Below are positions 8,298 through 18,203 of a stretch of DNA of 64,000 bases, in pieces. Below the pieces are notes generated by a model. The model searched no databases. It was not told the DNA's origin and saw nothing but the letters and a program-made list of their open reading frames with translations. The first letter of the stretch is position 1, and every line of letters starts with the position of its first letter. Location of the stretch: positions 124,001 through 188,000 of the forward strand of contig JAXGXJ010000006.1 in assembly GCA_040772905.1 (NCBI GenBank), given 5' to 3'. The DNA is from JAXGXJ01 sp040772905 (GTDB taxonomy: Bacteria > Actinomycetota > Thermoleophilia > RBG-16-64-13). Position numbers and translations under genes: made by a program.

Positions 8298-9999
8298 CCA
8301 TACCACCCCATGCGCTCAACAGCCCCGCGGGGATCTCGGCGGTCGCGCTCAGCAGCCGCCCGATGGTCGTGGCTCCCCGCACCATGTTGAACACCTCGCT
8401 GTGCGTGATCTGGGCTTCGTCTGCGTACTCCCCTATGCCCGCAGCGACAGCCTTCTCTGCCAACAACCGCAGAGCCATCTGTTCGGCGCCGTCCAGACGC
8501 AGATAGGCGTCCGCCAGGCTCCCGCCGTCGCCCTCCTCCGTCGCCCAGGTCCCCTCACTGGTGTCGGCGCGGAAGCTGAGCGTCAGCGTGGGCCGGGCCA
8601 GCGCGGCCCCCAATGCGTTCGCCACGGGCGCGTGCGGCGGCACCACACAACGCGTCCCCAGTCGCTCGGCCACGGCCGGTGCCAGCCACGAAGCCGCGCC
8701 CCCCACCCCCGTCAGCAGATCGGGTCGGGTGTGCTGCGCCTGCACCACCTCCCACACTCGGTAGACAGGCTCGTTGCGCCAGTGCACGAACATGTCGTCC
8801 ACCTCGCGTGCGATCGCATCCGCCGCCCTCCTCATCACCTGGGCGGCGGCTTCAGCGACAGTCACACCCATGCCGGCGGCGACACCCTCCATGGCCCGGC
8901 GCGCGACATCCCCATCCCCCAGGTCCGTGACTCCGCGCACCCGCATGGCGTCGGTGGGCGTCGGGATCGTGCCCCCCAGACACACCGGCGGTCCCGCGCG
9001 GTCCGGGCCGACTGTGAGCGCGCCGTCGACCACGCGCACGGCGCTGTCGCCCCCCACGGGCACCGACTTCACCGCGAAGGCGCGTACGTGCGTGAGCAGC
9101 CCCCCCACCCGCGCCCCTTTGGACGACATCAGCGGCCGGCCGTCGAGCACGAGCGCCAGGTCGGTGGTCGTGCCGCCCACGTCGAGCGCCACAAAAGACT
9201 CCCCGGCAGGCGCCAGCGCCAGCGCACCCATGGTGCTGGCCGCTGGTCCGGAGAAGATGGTCTCCACCGGGCTGCGCAGAGAGTAGTCGAGAGGGAGTGT
9301 GCCTCCGTCGGCTTTGAGCACAAACACGCGAGCAGCGATGTTGCGCTCACTGAGCGCCCTGTTCATGCTCGCCGCGAACTCCCGGTAACGGTCACGGGTG
9401 GCCAGAGTGAGGAGCGTGGTGGCCGCGCGCCTGGGGAAGTTGAGGCGGCCGGATACCCGGTGGCCGCACTCCACCTGCAGGCGCGCCCGCCCGTCGGTCG
9501 CCCCCGCCCACCCGCCGTCCGTCGAGACCGCTTCCAGGATGGCCATCGCGGCCAGTTCGTGCGCCGGGTTGCGCTGGCAGAACTTGCCCACCAGCGCCAC
9601 TTTGTCATAGCCGTCGGCCAGCAGTCTCTTCGCCACCCGGCGCACCTCGCGCGCATCGAGCGGGGATATCTCTCGTCCACGGTAGTCGATCGCCCCTCCC
9701 ACTATGTGCGCGGGAGGCAGTTCGTAGTCGGACGGATCGGCCCCCGGACCCGGGATCAACACCAGGCCCACGGGGGCCGCCTTGTTCTCGGCAAGAAGGT
9801 TGGTGATGACCGTGGTGCTCAGCACCACGCGCTCGATGTCAGCCGGCCGCGCCTGTGTCAAGATGCCGTCCAGCGCGCCCAGCACCGACCCGGCCACGTC
9901 GTCGGGCACGGTCGCCACCGCCGCGGCAGCCAGCACGGTGCGTCCTTCGGTAAGTACAGCGTCGGTGGTGGTACCGCCGACATCAATGCCTATCAGCAT
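8287..9999 (-). CDS. hydantoinase/oxoprolinase family protein
   Basis: A 570-residue ATP-dependent hydantoinase A-type subunit. It opens with the ASKHA phosphate loop MLIGIDVGGTTTDAVL, followed by LSTTVITNLLAENKAA. A second nucleotide loop FVALDVGGTTTDLALV sits mid-protein. Family members open cyclic amide rings such as hydantoins, 5-oxoproline or N-methylhydantoin using ATP. No B subunit is next to it; instead it is coupled to an arginase-fold deacetylase, which could act on the opened N-acyl or N-carbamoyl product (inference). Confidence 0.85.
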   Translation of the reverse strand: MLIGIDVGGTTTDAVLTEGRTVLAAAAVATVPDDVAGSVLGALDGILTQARPADIERVVLSTTVITNLLAENKAAPVGLVLIPGPGADPSDYELPPAHIVGGAIDYRGREISPLDAREVRRVAKRLLADGYDKVALVGKFCQRNPAHELAAMAILEAVSTDGGWAGATDGRARLQVECGHRVSGRLNFPRRAATTLLTLATRDRYREFAASMNRALSERNIAARVFVLKADGGTLPLDYSLRSPVETIFSGPAASTMGALALAPAGESFVALDVGGTTTDLALVLDGRPLMSSKGARVGGLLTHVRAFAVKSVPVGGDSAVRVVDGALTVGPDRAGPPVCLGGTIPTPTDAMRVRGVTDLGDGDVARRAMEGVAAGMGVTVAEAAAQVMRRAADAIAREVDDMFVHWRNEPVYRVWEVVQAQHTRPDLLTGVGGAASWLAPAVAERLGTRCVVPPHAPVANALGAALARPTLTLSFRADTSEGTWATEEGDGGSLADAYLRLDGAEQMALRLLAEKAVAAGIGEYADEAQITHSEVFNMVRGATTIGRLLSATAEIPAGLLSAWGGMDGR

Positions 10000-10092
10000 G
10001 CGCGGATGCCTACCAGCATGGGCGTGTCGTCCTCATGGTCGCAGCAATGCTACCCCGGAATCCGTCCGCTCGCGAGCGAGACCAGCGCGCTA

Positions 10093-10419
10093 CTACAGGC
10101 CCGGGGCCCTCAAGCTGACCACCGACGCCTCTTTCATGGCCATGACCGTCTGATCGGCCGTCAGCAGCGGCGTGGTCTTGATCTTGCTCAGATGGCCCGG
10201 CATGACGGCAGCCATATCGAAGGCAAGGGCTGCGGTGTCATTGGGAAACTCGGCGATCAACACCACATCGTAGTCACCCAGGGAGAAGTAGAAATCGAGC
10301 ACCTTACCGCCCAACTGCTCCACCTGCGGGCGTACCACCTCAGCCCGGTCCTCGGGCTTCTTCACCAGCCCGGCGACGGCTTCCTTGGTATACGAGGCTT
10401 GTATCATGTAGCGGTTCAT
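10093..10419 (-). CDS. GYD domain protein
   Basis: A 108-residue ferredoxin-like alpha/beta protein of the GYD family, with the diagnostic segment FSLGDYDVVLIAEFP at about residues 46-60. It has MNRYMIQASYTKEAV at the N-terminus and GGAGAGGAGCAGCAGCC before the ATG. The function of the family is unknown. It lies between PurL and the hydantoinase gene on the same strand, about 95 bases from the latter. Confidence 0.8.
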   Translation of the reverse strand: MNRYMIQASYTKEAVAGLVKKPEDRAEVVRPQVEQLGGKVLDFYFSLGDYDVVLIAEFPNDTAALAFDMAAVMPGHLSKIKTTPLLTADQTVMAMKEASVVSLRAPGL

Positions 10420-10545
10420 GGCTGCTGCTCCTCTCCTTCCTCATGGCGGTCACCTGAGACGAGGGTTCCATAGGCGCATATACCCAATTCCACTCATCTA
10501 CAGTACGGATGTGTGCCCAAGGCGACCTCGCCTGAGCGCGCGGCG

Positions 10546-13500
10546 TCAGCGGCAGGCGGCAGCCGCGTTCTGGAACATGCGCAGCCAGGGACTGGTGCGG
10601 CACGTCCACGCGGGCGGGACCCAGGGCCACTGTCTGAGCTGGAAGCAGCGCTCGGGATGCGGCATGATGGCCAGATGACGACCATCAGGTGAGCAGAGTG
10701 CGCTGATGCCCAACGGACTACCGTTGGGATTGTACGGATACGCGGTGGTGGGCTCGCCGTCGGGACCCACGTAACGCACAGGGGCCAGATGGTTGGCCAC
10801 GATCCAGTCCAGGGTAGCGGCATCGGGTACGTGAAGCCGCCCCTCGCCGTGAGCCACCCACACGCCCAGCGTCGACCCTTCCATGCCCTGCAGCATCAGA
10901 GCCGGGCTCTTCTCGATGCGCACTGTGCTGAAGCGTGACTCGAACCTTCCCGAGATGTTCTTGATGAAGCGCGGCTTGTGCTCGTCGGGCAGGTCGAAGC
11001 CCGGTATACCCAGCAGGCCCATGAGCTGGCAACCGTTGCAGATGCCCACCGACAAGGTGTCCGGACGGGCGAAGAAGCGTTCGAACTGGTCCGACAGGCG
11101 GGCGTTGTTGCGGATGACCGAGGCCCAGCCCTTGCCCGAGTCGAGTACATCGGCGAAGGAGAATCCGCCGGGGAAGGCGACCAACTGGAATCCATCCAGA
11201 TCGATGGCCCCGTTGAGGAGGTCGGTGGTGGTGACATCCCATGCCTCGAAACCGGCCTCCAGGAAAGCAGCGGCCAACTCGCGATCACCGTTGGTGCCCT
11301 CTTCGCGCAGGACCGCGGCCTGGGGCTTGACCCCTGAGACGGTCGACACGCTGCCGGTGCGCGCGCGTCCGTCGGCCACGACCCCCGCCGGCGGGAGGTC
11401 GGGGTCGAAGCTGAGGCGATAGGGCGCAGTGGCGGCCGGAGCCCGATGCGACAGCCATTCTTCCTCCGCGCAGGCAGGGTTCTGCTGCAGGCGCTCCAAC
11501 TGGTAGCCGGTCTCCTCCCATGCCGAATGCAACTCGCGCAGCGGTACCTCGAGGACCAGACTGGAGTTGAAGTGGAGCTTGATGGTCTGTGCCTCTGCGG
11601 GCGCGTCACCGACCACGCCCAGGTCCGTGCTCATCACGCCGTGACGCTCGAGGATCTCCGTGGTAGCCGCGGTGTCCGCGACCTCGATCACCAGCCCGGC
11701 CTCCTCGGCGAACAGGGCCGAGTAGAGCGCCGCCGGGTCGATCTCGCCGGGGGCTCCAGGCTCCGGAGCCGAGACGGGCGCGTAGATGTGCACATCCCAC
11801 CCCTTGTCGCCGGCGAACGCCATCTCGAGCAAGGTGACGATCAGTCCACCGTCGCTCACGTCGTGACAAGCCGCGATGGCGCCTGCACGCACCAGATCCT
11901 GGACGGCCACGAAGAGGGACTTGAGCGCTCCCGGGTCTTCGATGTCAGGCGTCTCGTCGCCGATCTGGCCCAGTACTTGGGCGAAGGCGCTGCCGCCCAG
12001 ACGGCGGCGGTCGCTCAGCCGAAGGTGCAGGAGTGGGTGTCCGGCTTCTTTCAGGTCGGAGGTGACGCGCTGCTCCACATCCTCGGCCAGGGCGTAGTCG
12101 GCGATGACCAATTGGGCCGGGGCCTTCACCAGTTCTGTGCCGCCGTCCGCTGTGCGGCCCTGGCTGGCCATGGAGAGGCTGTCCTTGCCGCCGTCGATCG
12201 CCACGCCCAAGTCCACCATCACGTCGCGCAACGCACAGGCGGCGTCGTACAGCCAGGCCCCCTCGCCCGGCTGCTTGACGGCCAGCATCCAGTTGGCCGA
12301 ACACTTGATATGGCTGATGTCGGTGACGGCCACGCCTGACAGGTTGAGCAGAGCCTCGGCTACGGCCATGCGGGCGCCGGCCTCAGGGCTGATGAGCCCC
12401 TTGAGAGGCTGCTCGCCCAGGCTGAGGGCGGTGCCGGACGGGTCGAAGTAGCTCTGCGCGATGACGGCGTAGTCCGACAGCGGGAGGTGCCGCGGCCCCA
12501 CCAGCTGACGCTGGACCACCAACCCGGTGACGTCCAGGTCGACCTTGTTGGTGAGAAAACGTTTGGAGCCCACGGCGGGCAGGCGCAGCACCATGTCGAG
12601 GACGCGGCGCAGGTCGGCGGCCGGGGGGAGTTCCAAAGGACGGAGGTCGCTTCGCCGCCCGCCGCGCGGGGCCCGGCGCTGGAACGAGTAGCTCTTGGGA
12701 GGCAGCTGTCCCAAGATGTCGTCCAGGGGAAGCTCCACCGGCCGACTGTCGTCCCAGGAGTCGTAGACCACCAGGTTGCCGTCGCCGGTCACCGTCCCCA
12801 CCACGGCGAGGGGCACGTTCTCCCGCGTCGCCATAGTCTCGAGCGTACCCAGGCTTTCCGGGAGTATCAGAAGTGCGTTCCGCTCTTGCGACTCGTTGCC
12901 CCAGATCTCCAGCACCGACAAAGTCTTGTCTCCTACCGGGATGGCGCGCAGGTCGATCACCGCGCCGGCCGGCTCCACGATCTCGGGCAGAGCGTTACAG
13001 TCGCCGCCCGCGCCCAGATCATGTGCAGAGATGATGGGGTTCTCATCCCCCAGCTCCACGCAGGCGCGCATGAGCCGGTTGACCCGCTGTTCCATCTCGG
13101 GATCCCCGCGCTGCACGGCGTTGAAGTCGAGCTCCTCCACGTTCTCGCCCTGCTCCATGCTGCTGGCCGCACCCCCACCCATGCCGATGCGATACGCAGG
13201 GCCGCCCACCTGTACCACCAGCATGTCCTTGGCCGGCTTGCCCTTGACCGTGTGCTCGTCGCGGATCTGCCCCGCCCCTACGCTGTACATGATGGGTTTG
13301 TACCAGGACCGATAGCCATCGGGCAGGCGTTGGCCGAAGGTGCGCGTGAAGCCATAGATGAGGGGTTCGCCGAAACAGTTGCCGTAATCGGAGGCTCCGT
13401 TGCTGGCCTCGATGAGGATATCGATGGGCGAAGCCAGGTCGGGCGGATGCGTGGACCCGTCCTCCTCCCATGGCAACTCGTAGCCGGGGATGTGGAGGTT

Positions 13501-14532
13501 GCCCACGCAGTAGGCGGCGCCGGAGGCGACCACGAGACCACCACGTCCCACGGCCTGGTTGTCGCGGATGCGCCCGCCCCCGCCCGTCTCGGCACCGGGA
13601 TAGGGCGCCACACCCGAGGGGAAATTGTGGGTCTCAGCGGTGAGCGTGGGATGCAGCAGCACGCGCTCCGGCTCCAGCGGCGCCGGGCCCAGCGGCTCCA
13701 GCGACAGCAGCAGGTCTACCTCGGTGCCCTGGATGGCGGAGCTGTCATCGCGGAACGCGATCACGGAGTTGGGGCCTGAGTGGTCGAGCGGCGTCCGCAC
13801 GATATCCATGAGGTGTTTCTCGGGCACGCGCTCGCCATCCACCCACAGTCCTCCCTTGAACACCCAGTGCCGCGAATGCTCGGAGTTGGCCTGGGCGATC
13901 TGGAAGAGCTCCACATCGGTGGGATTCCGGCCCAGCCGGCGGAAGATGTCGGCGATGAGGTCGAGGTCGCTCGTGTCCCAGCTGCATCCTCGCTCGCGGT
14001 CGAACTCGCACAGAGCCTCGACGCCCTCCTCCAGCAAGGGGATGATCTTGACCGGCTGCGGGGTGAGTCCGGTCTCGAACGACGTGAGCGGCTCCCGGTA
14101 GCGCATCTCGGTCATGCGGTCATGCAGCGGTTCGAGCAACTCGTCGATCTGGGCATCGCTCAGGACCACCGGCAACCCGATGCGCACCGACCGCTCCAGC
14201 CGTGTCACCGATTTGATGCCCGAGCGCCGGCAGATCTCCACCGCCGCCGACGACCACGCGGTCTCGAAATTCAGGCGCGGTCCGTACTCCACCACAGCGA
14301 CCGACTCAGCCAAGAAGCTGCGCGGTCCAAAGCTCTCGGGCTCGAACGTCTCCGAGAGCAGGTAGCGGAGGATGTCGGACTCTTCGGCCTCCAGGGTTCC
14401 GTCAGTCTCCACGTAGTAGCAGAACTCGGTCGCGAGAGTAGCGATCGGTCGTCCAACCACTCGGGCGGCGATCTCGGCGACCGCCTGGACCCGGCTGGGA
14501 GTCATACCTGGTGTACGGAAGAAACGCAGCAT
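10546..14532 (-). CDS. purL: phosphoribosylformylglycinamidine synthase, long single-chain form
   Basis: A 1328-residue FGAM synthase that converts FGAR, ATP and glutamine to FGAM in purine synthesis. The N-terminal domain and the AIRS-like repeats are present (LTAETHNFPSGVAPYPGAETGGGGRIRD around residues 290-320; GGAASSMEQG). The C-terminal glutaminase starts near residue 1060, with FPGGFSFADVLDSGKGWA, the nucleophile Cys in GICNGCQLMG and a His/Glu in MPHPERCFQ. So the separate PurQ and PurS proteins are not needed. This long form is typical of proteobacteria, clostridia and some actinobacteria. Three plus-strand open frames across it are shadows. Confidence 0.95.
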   Translation of the reverse strand: MLRFFRTPGMTPSRVQAVAEIAARVVGRPIATLATEFCYYVETDGTLEAEESDILRYLLSETFEPESFGPRSFLAESVAVVEYGPRLNFETAWSSAAVEICRRSGIKSVTRLERSVRIGLPVVLSDAQIDELLEPLHDRMTEMRYREPLTSFETGLTPQPVKIIPLLEEGVEALCEFDRERGCSWDTSDLDLIADIFRRLGRNPTDVELFQIAQANSEHSRHWVFKGGLWVDGERVPEKHLMDIVRTPLDHSGPNSVIAFRDDSSAIQGTEVDLLLSLEPLGPAPLEPERVLLHPTLTAETHNFPSGVAPYPGAETGGGGRIRDNQAVGRGGLVVASGAAYCVGNLHIPGYELPWEEDGSTHPPDLASPIDILIEASNGASDYGNCFGEPLIYGFTRTFGQRLPDGYRSWYKPIMYSVGAGQIRDEHTVKGKPAKDMLVVQVGGPAYRIGMGGGAASSMEQGENVEELDFNAVQRGDPEMEQRVNRLMRACVELGDENPIISAHDLGAGGDCNALPEIVEPAGAVIDLRAIPVGDKTLSVLEIWGNESQERNALLILPESLGTLETMATRENVPLAVVGTVTGDGNLVVYDSWDDSRPVELPLDDILGQLPPKSYSFQRRAPRGGRRSDLRPLELPPAADLRRVLDMVLRLPAVGSKRFLTNKVDLDVTGLVVQRQLVGPRHLPLSDYAVIAQSYFDPSGTALSLGEQPLKGLISPEAGARMAVAEALLNLSGVAVTDISHIKCSANWMLAVKQPGEGAWLYDAACALRDVMVDLGVAIDGGKDSLSMASQGRTADGGTELVKAPAQLVIADYALAEDVEQRVTSDLKEAGHPLLHLRLSDRRRLGGSAFAQVLGQIGDETPDIEDPGALKSLFVAVQDLVRAGAIAACHDVSDGGLIVTLLEMAFAGDKGWDVHIYAPVSAPEPGAPGEIDPAALYSALFAEEAGLVIEVADTAATTEILERHGVMSTDLGVVGDAPAEAQTIKLHFNSSLVLEVPLRELHSAWEETGYQLERLQQNPACAEEEWLSHRAPAATAPYRLSFDPDLPPAGVVADGRARTGSVSTVSGVKPQAAVLREEGTNGDRELAAAFLEAGFEAWDVTTTDLLNGAIDLDGFQLVAFPGGFSFADVLDSGKGWASVIRNNARLSDQFERFFARPDTLSVGICNGCQLMGLLGIPGFDLPDEHKPRFIKNISGRFESRFSTVRIEKSPALMLQGMEGSTLGVWVAHGEGRLHVPDAATLDWIVANHLAPVRYVGPDGEPTTAYPYNPNGSPLGISALCSPDGRHLAIMPHPERCFQLRQWPWVPPAWTCRTSPWLRMFQNAAAACR

Positions 14533-14609
14533 GTACCAAGAACCTTATCATCCGCACGAGTGATAGTAGTATGGACGCATCACTCGCGACTCCCCGAGAA
14601 GGAGAGACC

Positions 14610-14921
14610 ATGAAGAACTTCGAGATCATCCTGTACAACCTCGCTCCCGACAAGACCGACGAGGAGTTCAAGGAGTTCGTCGACACCTACAAGGGCGAGT
14701 ACATCAGCAGCATGCCCTCGGTCGACAAGTACGAACTGGTCAAGGTCGACGAGAGCCGTTCGGGCGTGGTGCCGTTCCGTTATGTGGGCATCGTGCACCT
14801 GAACGACTACGAGGGCTTCAAGAACCGCGACACGGCCACAGACGAATACAAGGCTTTCTCGGCCAAGATGAAGGAGTTCACCTCGGAGATCCACGTGACC
14901 TTCGGGGAGCAGGTCTTCTAG
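14610..14921 (+). CDS. RedY/HapK-like dimeric alpha-beta barrel protein
   Basis: A 103-residue protein with a ferredoxin-like fold pattern: FEIILYNLAPDKTDEEFKEFVD, then SMPSVDKYELVKVDE, FRYVGIVHLNDYEGFKN and IHVTFGEQVF. This layout resembles the small RedY/HapK proteins known from prodigiosin-type pathways, but it is widespread in unrelated contexts and no pigment genes are near. GAGAAGGAGAGACC precedes ATG 14610; the in-frame ATG farther upstream lacks this. It is divergent from purL. Confidence 0.65.
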   Translation: MKNFEIILYNLAPDKTDEEFKEFVDTYKGEYISSMPSVDKYELVKVDESRSGVVPFRYVGIVHLNDYEGFKNRDTATDEYKAFSAKMKEFTSEIHVTFGEQVF

Positions 14922-14948
14922 AGAGAACTCCCTCCCGGGGGAGTCATG

Positions 14949-14983
14949 CGGCCGCCCCCGCGGCGACGCCGCGGGGGCGGCCG
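14949..14983. terminator. strong bidirectional hairpin terminator
   Basis: A 16-bp perfect GC-only stem (14949-14964 with 14968-14983) and a 3-base loop gac. It lies between the convergent RedY-like gene and the MFS gene, 28 bases after the former's stop and just beyond the latter's. Confidence 0.7.
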
Positions 14984-14990
14984 TCGCTTC

Positions 14991-16250
14991 TCAGGAGTGT
15001 GGTCCGCCGACCCCGGTATCGTGGCCTACCGACGATCTCAGAAACAACGCGGTCACCGTGGCCAACGCGAACACCCCCGCGCTCATCACGAACGCCGGCG
15101 CGAGCGACCCGTAGCGATCCTCCAGCACGCCGGCCACCACAGGACCGATAGCCTGACCCACCCCCACGAAGAGGGTGACGAACCCCATCGATGCCGGCGC
15201 TAGATGGGCCCCAAAACGGTCGCCGCAGGCAGCACCCACGATCCCAACGAAACCGATGGCCGTGAGGCCGAAGAGCACGGCCGACACGATCACCCAACCC
15301 GTCCCGGGCACGAAGGCGAAGAGAGCCGACGCCACCCCCTCTCCCGCCAGCATGATGACCATAGCCCAGGTGCGCCCCATCCGATCCGACACGAAGCCCC
15401 ACAGGAACCCACAGACGAGGCTGGCCACACCCAGGATCATGAACACGTTGCCGGCCGCCTCGGCGCTGAACCCCAGGTCCCCGATGAGACGCTTCTGCAG
15501 GAACACGAAGTAGATCATGTAGGCATAGCCCCACATCATGTAGACGAAGCCCAGGTGCCAGGCATAGCCGGAACTCACCACGCAGCGCATGTCCAGGGGC
15601 TCACCAGGGCGCGGGACCCGGGGCGCGTCCACCTCATGGGGACGGTTGCGCATGGCCAGCGGGTTGGCCACCGCGAGCACCAGCGCCATGGCGGCGAGCG
15701 TGAACCAGGCCATGCGCCAGCCGTCGTCGCCCCCGGCTCCGATGATGCGGGGCACCAGGGGCCCCGACACGATCAGTCCCAAGGCCATCCCCGACGAGAC
15801 GATGCCCGAGGCCAAGCCGCGCCGCCGCCGCGGGAACCAGGCCGACATCAGTGCCGTGGACGGCACCAACACCAGCCCTCCCCCGAAACCGGTGAGAAGA
15901 CGCGCCACCGAGGCAGCCCCCACGCCGTCGGCGAACCCGGTGACAGCCATACCCACCGTGGCCACCGCCACCCCGATGCTCACCATCAGCCGGACCCCGA
16001 AACGCGTGGCCAGGACTCCCCCGATGACGGCCAGCACCACGTAACCGGCCAGGTTCCACGAGGCCAGCCCGCCCGCCTGGCTGCCGCTGAGACCCAACTG
16101 GGTCTGCATCTCGGGCAGTATGGCGCTGTAGCCGAAACGTCCCAAACCGATGGCTCCGAACACAGCCAGGAAGCCCATGGCCATGACCACCCAGGCGTAG
16201 CCCGGGCGATGAGTGACCTCCGTCCACTTCGACAACGCGCGTCTCAGCAT
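14991..16250 (-). CDS. MFS transporter (monocarboxylate/oxalate-like)
   Basis: About 12 membrane segments in 419 residues. Motif A is LATRFGVRLMVSIG, and the second half has GFVSDRMGRTWAM. The long central loop MRNRPHEVDAPRVPRPGEPLDM separates the halves. The frame can be read up to 16307, but that codon lies inside a terminator hairpin, so the ATG at 16250 is more likely. It follows the second CocE hydrolase on the same strand and may import or export its substrate or product. Confidence 0.8.
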   Translation of the reverse strand: MLRRALSKWTEVTHRPGYAWVVMAMGFLAVFGAIGLGRFGYSAILPEMQTQLGLSGSQAGGLASWNLAGYVVLAVIGGVLATRFGVRLMVSIGVAVATVGMAVTGFADGVGAASVARLLTGFGGGLVLVPSTALMSAWFPRRRRGLASGIVSSGMALGLIVSGPLVPRIIGAGGDDGWRMAWFTLAAMALVLAVANPLAMRNRPHEVDAPRVPRPGEPLDMRCVVSSGYAWHLGFVYMMWGYAYMIYFVFLQKRLIGDLGFSAEAAGNVFMILGVASLVCGFLWGFVSDRMGRTWAMVIMLAGEGVASALFAFVPGTGWVIVSAVLFGLTAIGFVGIVGAACGDRFGAHLAPASMGFVTLFVGVGQAIGPVVAGVLEDRYGSLAPAFVMSAGVFALATVTALFLRSSVGHDTGVGGPHS

Positions 16251-16289
16251 GCGAGGGTGAGTGACTCCTTGCGCATCGGTCTTTACAGA

Positions 16290-16324
16290 GGCGGGGGTCC
16301 CGGCCATAGGCCGGGACCCCCGCC
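16290..16324 (-). terminator. hairpin terminator after the CocE gene
   Basis: A 16-bp perfect stem (16290-16305 with 16309-16324) and loop ata, about 80 bases after the CocE stop at 16402. It separates that gene from the MFS transporter. Confidence 0.6.
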
Positions 16325-16401
16325 AGTCCAGCTTCGTAGCGCGGTGTCGGCTCTCCGACCGCAGTGGCGTCCCGCTGACGCCCCGCCGGAGCAGCTCTCC
16401 G

Positions 16402-18177
16402 CTACCGGTAGATTTTAGCGCCCGCCACGTACTTGGGCGGCACGTACGGGATCAACAGATACGAATCGTATTTGCCACCTGTGTGGATGACGTGGTCGCC
16501 CTCGTTGATGGTGTTCCAGTCGAAGGGCTCGAACCAGTCGATGCGCTCATAGTGGCCCATCACCTCCACCCGCAACTGCTCACCCGCATGCCAGATGCGC
16601 GACGAGGGATAGATCTCGATCTCCACCGGCACGATCTCGCCGGGCGAGAGCTTCTGCGGGTTCGTGAAGGTATGCCAGGGCTGGAACTCGCTGTGGTAGG
16701 GATGGCTCTCGTCCAGTTCACGCAGCGAGACCCTGAGCTTGCCCGGACATCCCGGATGGGGCTGACCGATGGTGATGTACGGCAGCCACTTCCCCTTGGC
16801 ATCGAGTTTCTGCACAGCCACGAAGAGGTCCATGTCGTCGTTACCGCGCGCCTCCACCCATAAGCGCAGCTTCATGTAGCCGGTGAGTTCGGTCTCCTCG
16901 TCGAAGGTGATGTCGAAGGTGGCCTTACCCCGCTTGGCCTCGTAGTGGCATTCGGATTCTCGAGCCACGGGTGCGGTCTCCATGGAACGGTTGGCGGCGT
17001 CGAGATACAGCTTGCGGTACTCGGTACGGGCCAGGGGGAACTCGTTCTCGCCGCGCTTCAGCTGATAGTCGAAGTCGTAGGCGTCCATCACGTCGATGCG
17101 CACCCGCGGCGTCGACTCCCAGCCGTTGCGGATACCCTTGAGATAGCGATCGAAGAACAGCGTGGCCTCTTCCAGACCCTGACGGGAATACTGGTCGGCC
17201 CACTCGAAATCGCGATGCGCTCGCAGCCATTTCATCTTCGAACTGATGAACCGGAAGCCCATGATGGCGGCCCGCAGGTGGAAATGGCTCCATCCCGCCG
17301 TGATGTACGCGGGGACCTCGATCTTGGAGAAATCAGGCAGCTTGTCAGCCCAGTACGCGTTCCAGAGGGGATAGGTGTAGTAGTTGGTGGCCAGATCCTC
17401 GATGAGATTGTGGCCCACCAGAAGATCGGTCAAGAAGGGCCAGAAGCCGCATTCGGGAAAGCCGCCCCAGGGCAGGGTCTCGCGGTAGATGTCGGCCATG
17501 CCCTCCCAAGGGGCGATGCAGGCGAGATGCGGGGGCTGCTCGGCAGCGATGCGCCACTGGCACATGGCCAGGGCGGAGTTGCCCAGCATGCCGATCTTGC
17601 CGCTGCACCATTCCTGCTCCGCCAACCACTCGATGAGGTCGTAGCCGTCACGTCCCTCCTGTGAGCTCCACAGACAGATATCGCCCTCGGAGTTTCCGAT
17701 GCCGCGCGGGTCGTAGTTGCAGATGGCATAGCCCTTGTGACACCAGTAGTGCGGGTCGGGCCCTTCGAATTTGGCGCTGTTGGAGTGCGAGCCCTCCGGC
17801 ACCCCCGGTGTCTGCCATTCCACCTCGGGCGTGTCGGTGGCAGCGCGCTTGCCGTAGGGGCTCCACGAGATGATCACGGGCAGGTCCGTCTGACCCGCCG
17901 GGCGGTAGATGTCGGCGTAGGTGATGATGCCGTCGCGCATGGGAACGGCCACATCCTGGTCGCATACGATGCCGTTGCCGGCGTCGTAGGTGCGCGGATT
18001 GAGCGGCGGATGATCACCGAAACCGTCGACCACGTACATGGGCAACTCGCCCTTGGCTGCTTTGGCGCGGGCGAGCTCGCCCACAGGCGTCGGCCTCATG
18101 GCCTGCCGGTAGGCGATCTCCAACTCCTCGTCTCCGAACTTCTGCTTCTTCCAGATGATCTCTTTGTTGTCGGACAC
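16402..18177 (-). CDS. CocE/NonD family hydrolase, second paralogue
   Basis: A 591-residue paralogue of the hydrolase at 680-2404. Shared features are the VPMRDGIITYADIYRPAG stretch, the elbow GNSALAMCQW with Ser201, PHLACIAPWEGMADIYRE, and the jelly-roll end HVIHTGGKYDSYLLIPYVPPKY. GTG 18177 is the start, with AGGAGG 6 bases upstream. A 14-bp palindrome lies 27-40 bases upstream of the start codon and may be an operator. The N-terminus is about 17 residues longer than in the first copy. Substrate unknown; neighbours (MFS, rhodanese, CoA dehydratase-like proteins) suggest catabolism. Confidence 0.87.
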   Translation of the reverse strand: MSDNKEIIWKKQKFGDEELEIAYRQAMRPTPVGELARAKAAKGELPMYVVDGFGDHPPLNPRTYDAGNGIVCDQDVAVPMRDGIITYADIYRPAGQTDLPVIISWSPYGKRAATDTPEVEWQTPGVPEGSHSNSAKFEGPDPHYWCHKGYAICNYDPRGIGNSEGDICLWSSQEGRDGYDLIEWLAEQEWCSGKIGMLGNSALAMCQWRIAAEQPPHLACIAPWEGMADIYRETLPWGGFPECGFWPFLTDLLVGHNLIEDLATNYYTYPLWNAYWADKLPDFSKIEVPAYITAGWSHFHLRAAIMGFRFISSKMKWLRAHRDFEWADQYSRQGLEEATLFFDRYLKGIRNGWESTPRVRIDVMDAYDFDYQLKRGENEFPLARTEYRKLYLDAANRSMETAPVARESECHYEAKRGKATFDITFDEETELTGYMKLRLWVEARGNDDMDLFVAVQKLDAKGKWLPYITIGQPHPGCPGKLRVSLRELDESHPYHSEFQPWHTFTNPQKLSPGEIVPVEIEIYPSSRIWHAGEQLRVEVMGHYERIDWFEPFDWNTINEGDHVIHTGGKYDSYLLIPYVPPKYVAGAKIYR

Positions 18178-18203
18178 GTCATCCTCCTTCAGAGCGAAGC
18201 TGG

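Noticed and set aside
8161..10473. 770-codon plus-strand frame over the hydantoinase and GYD genes
   Set aside because: It spans two real minus-strand genes and the gap between them, with Arg/His-rich non-protein-like sequence.
12487..13779. 430-codon plus-strand frame (and 11446-12339) across purL
   Set aside because: Antisense shadows of a well-conserved 1328-residue enzyme; composition is that of reversed GC-rich codons.
14610..14921. Part of a prodigiosin-type gene cluster, because of the RedY-like fold
   Set aside because: No other pigment gene is near; the fold is common and the gene stands alone beside purL.
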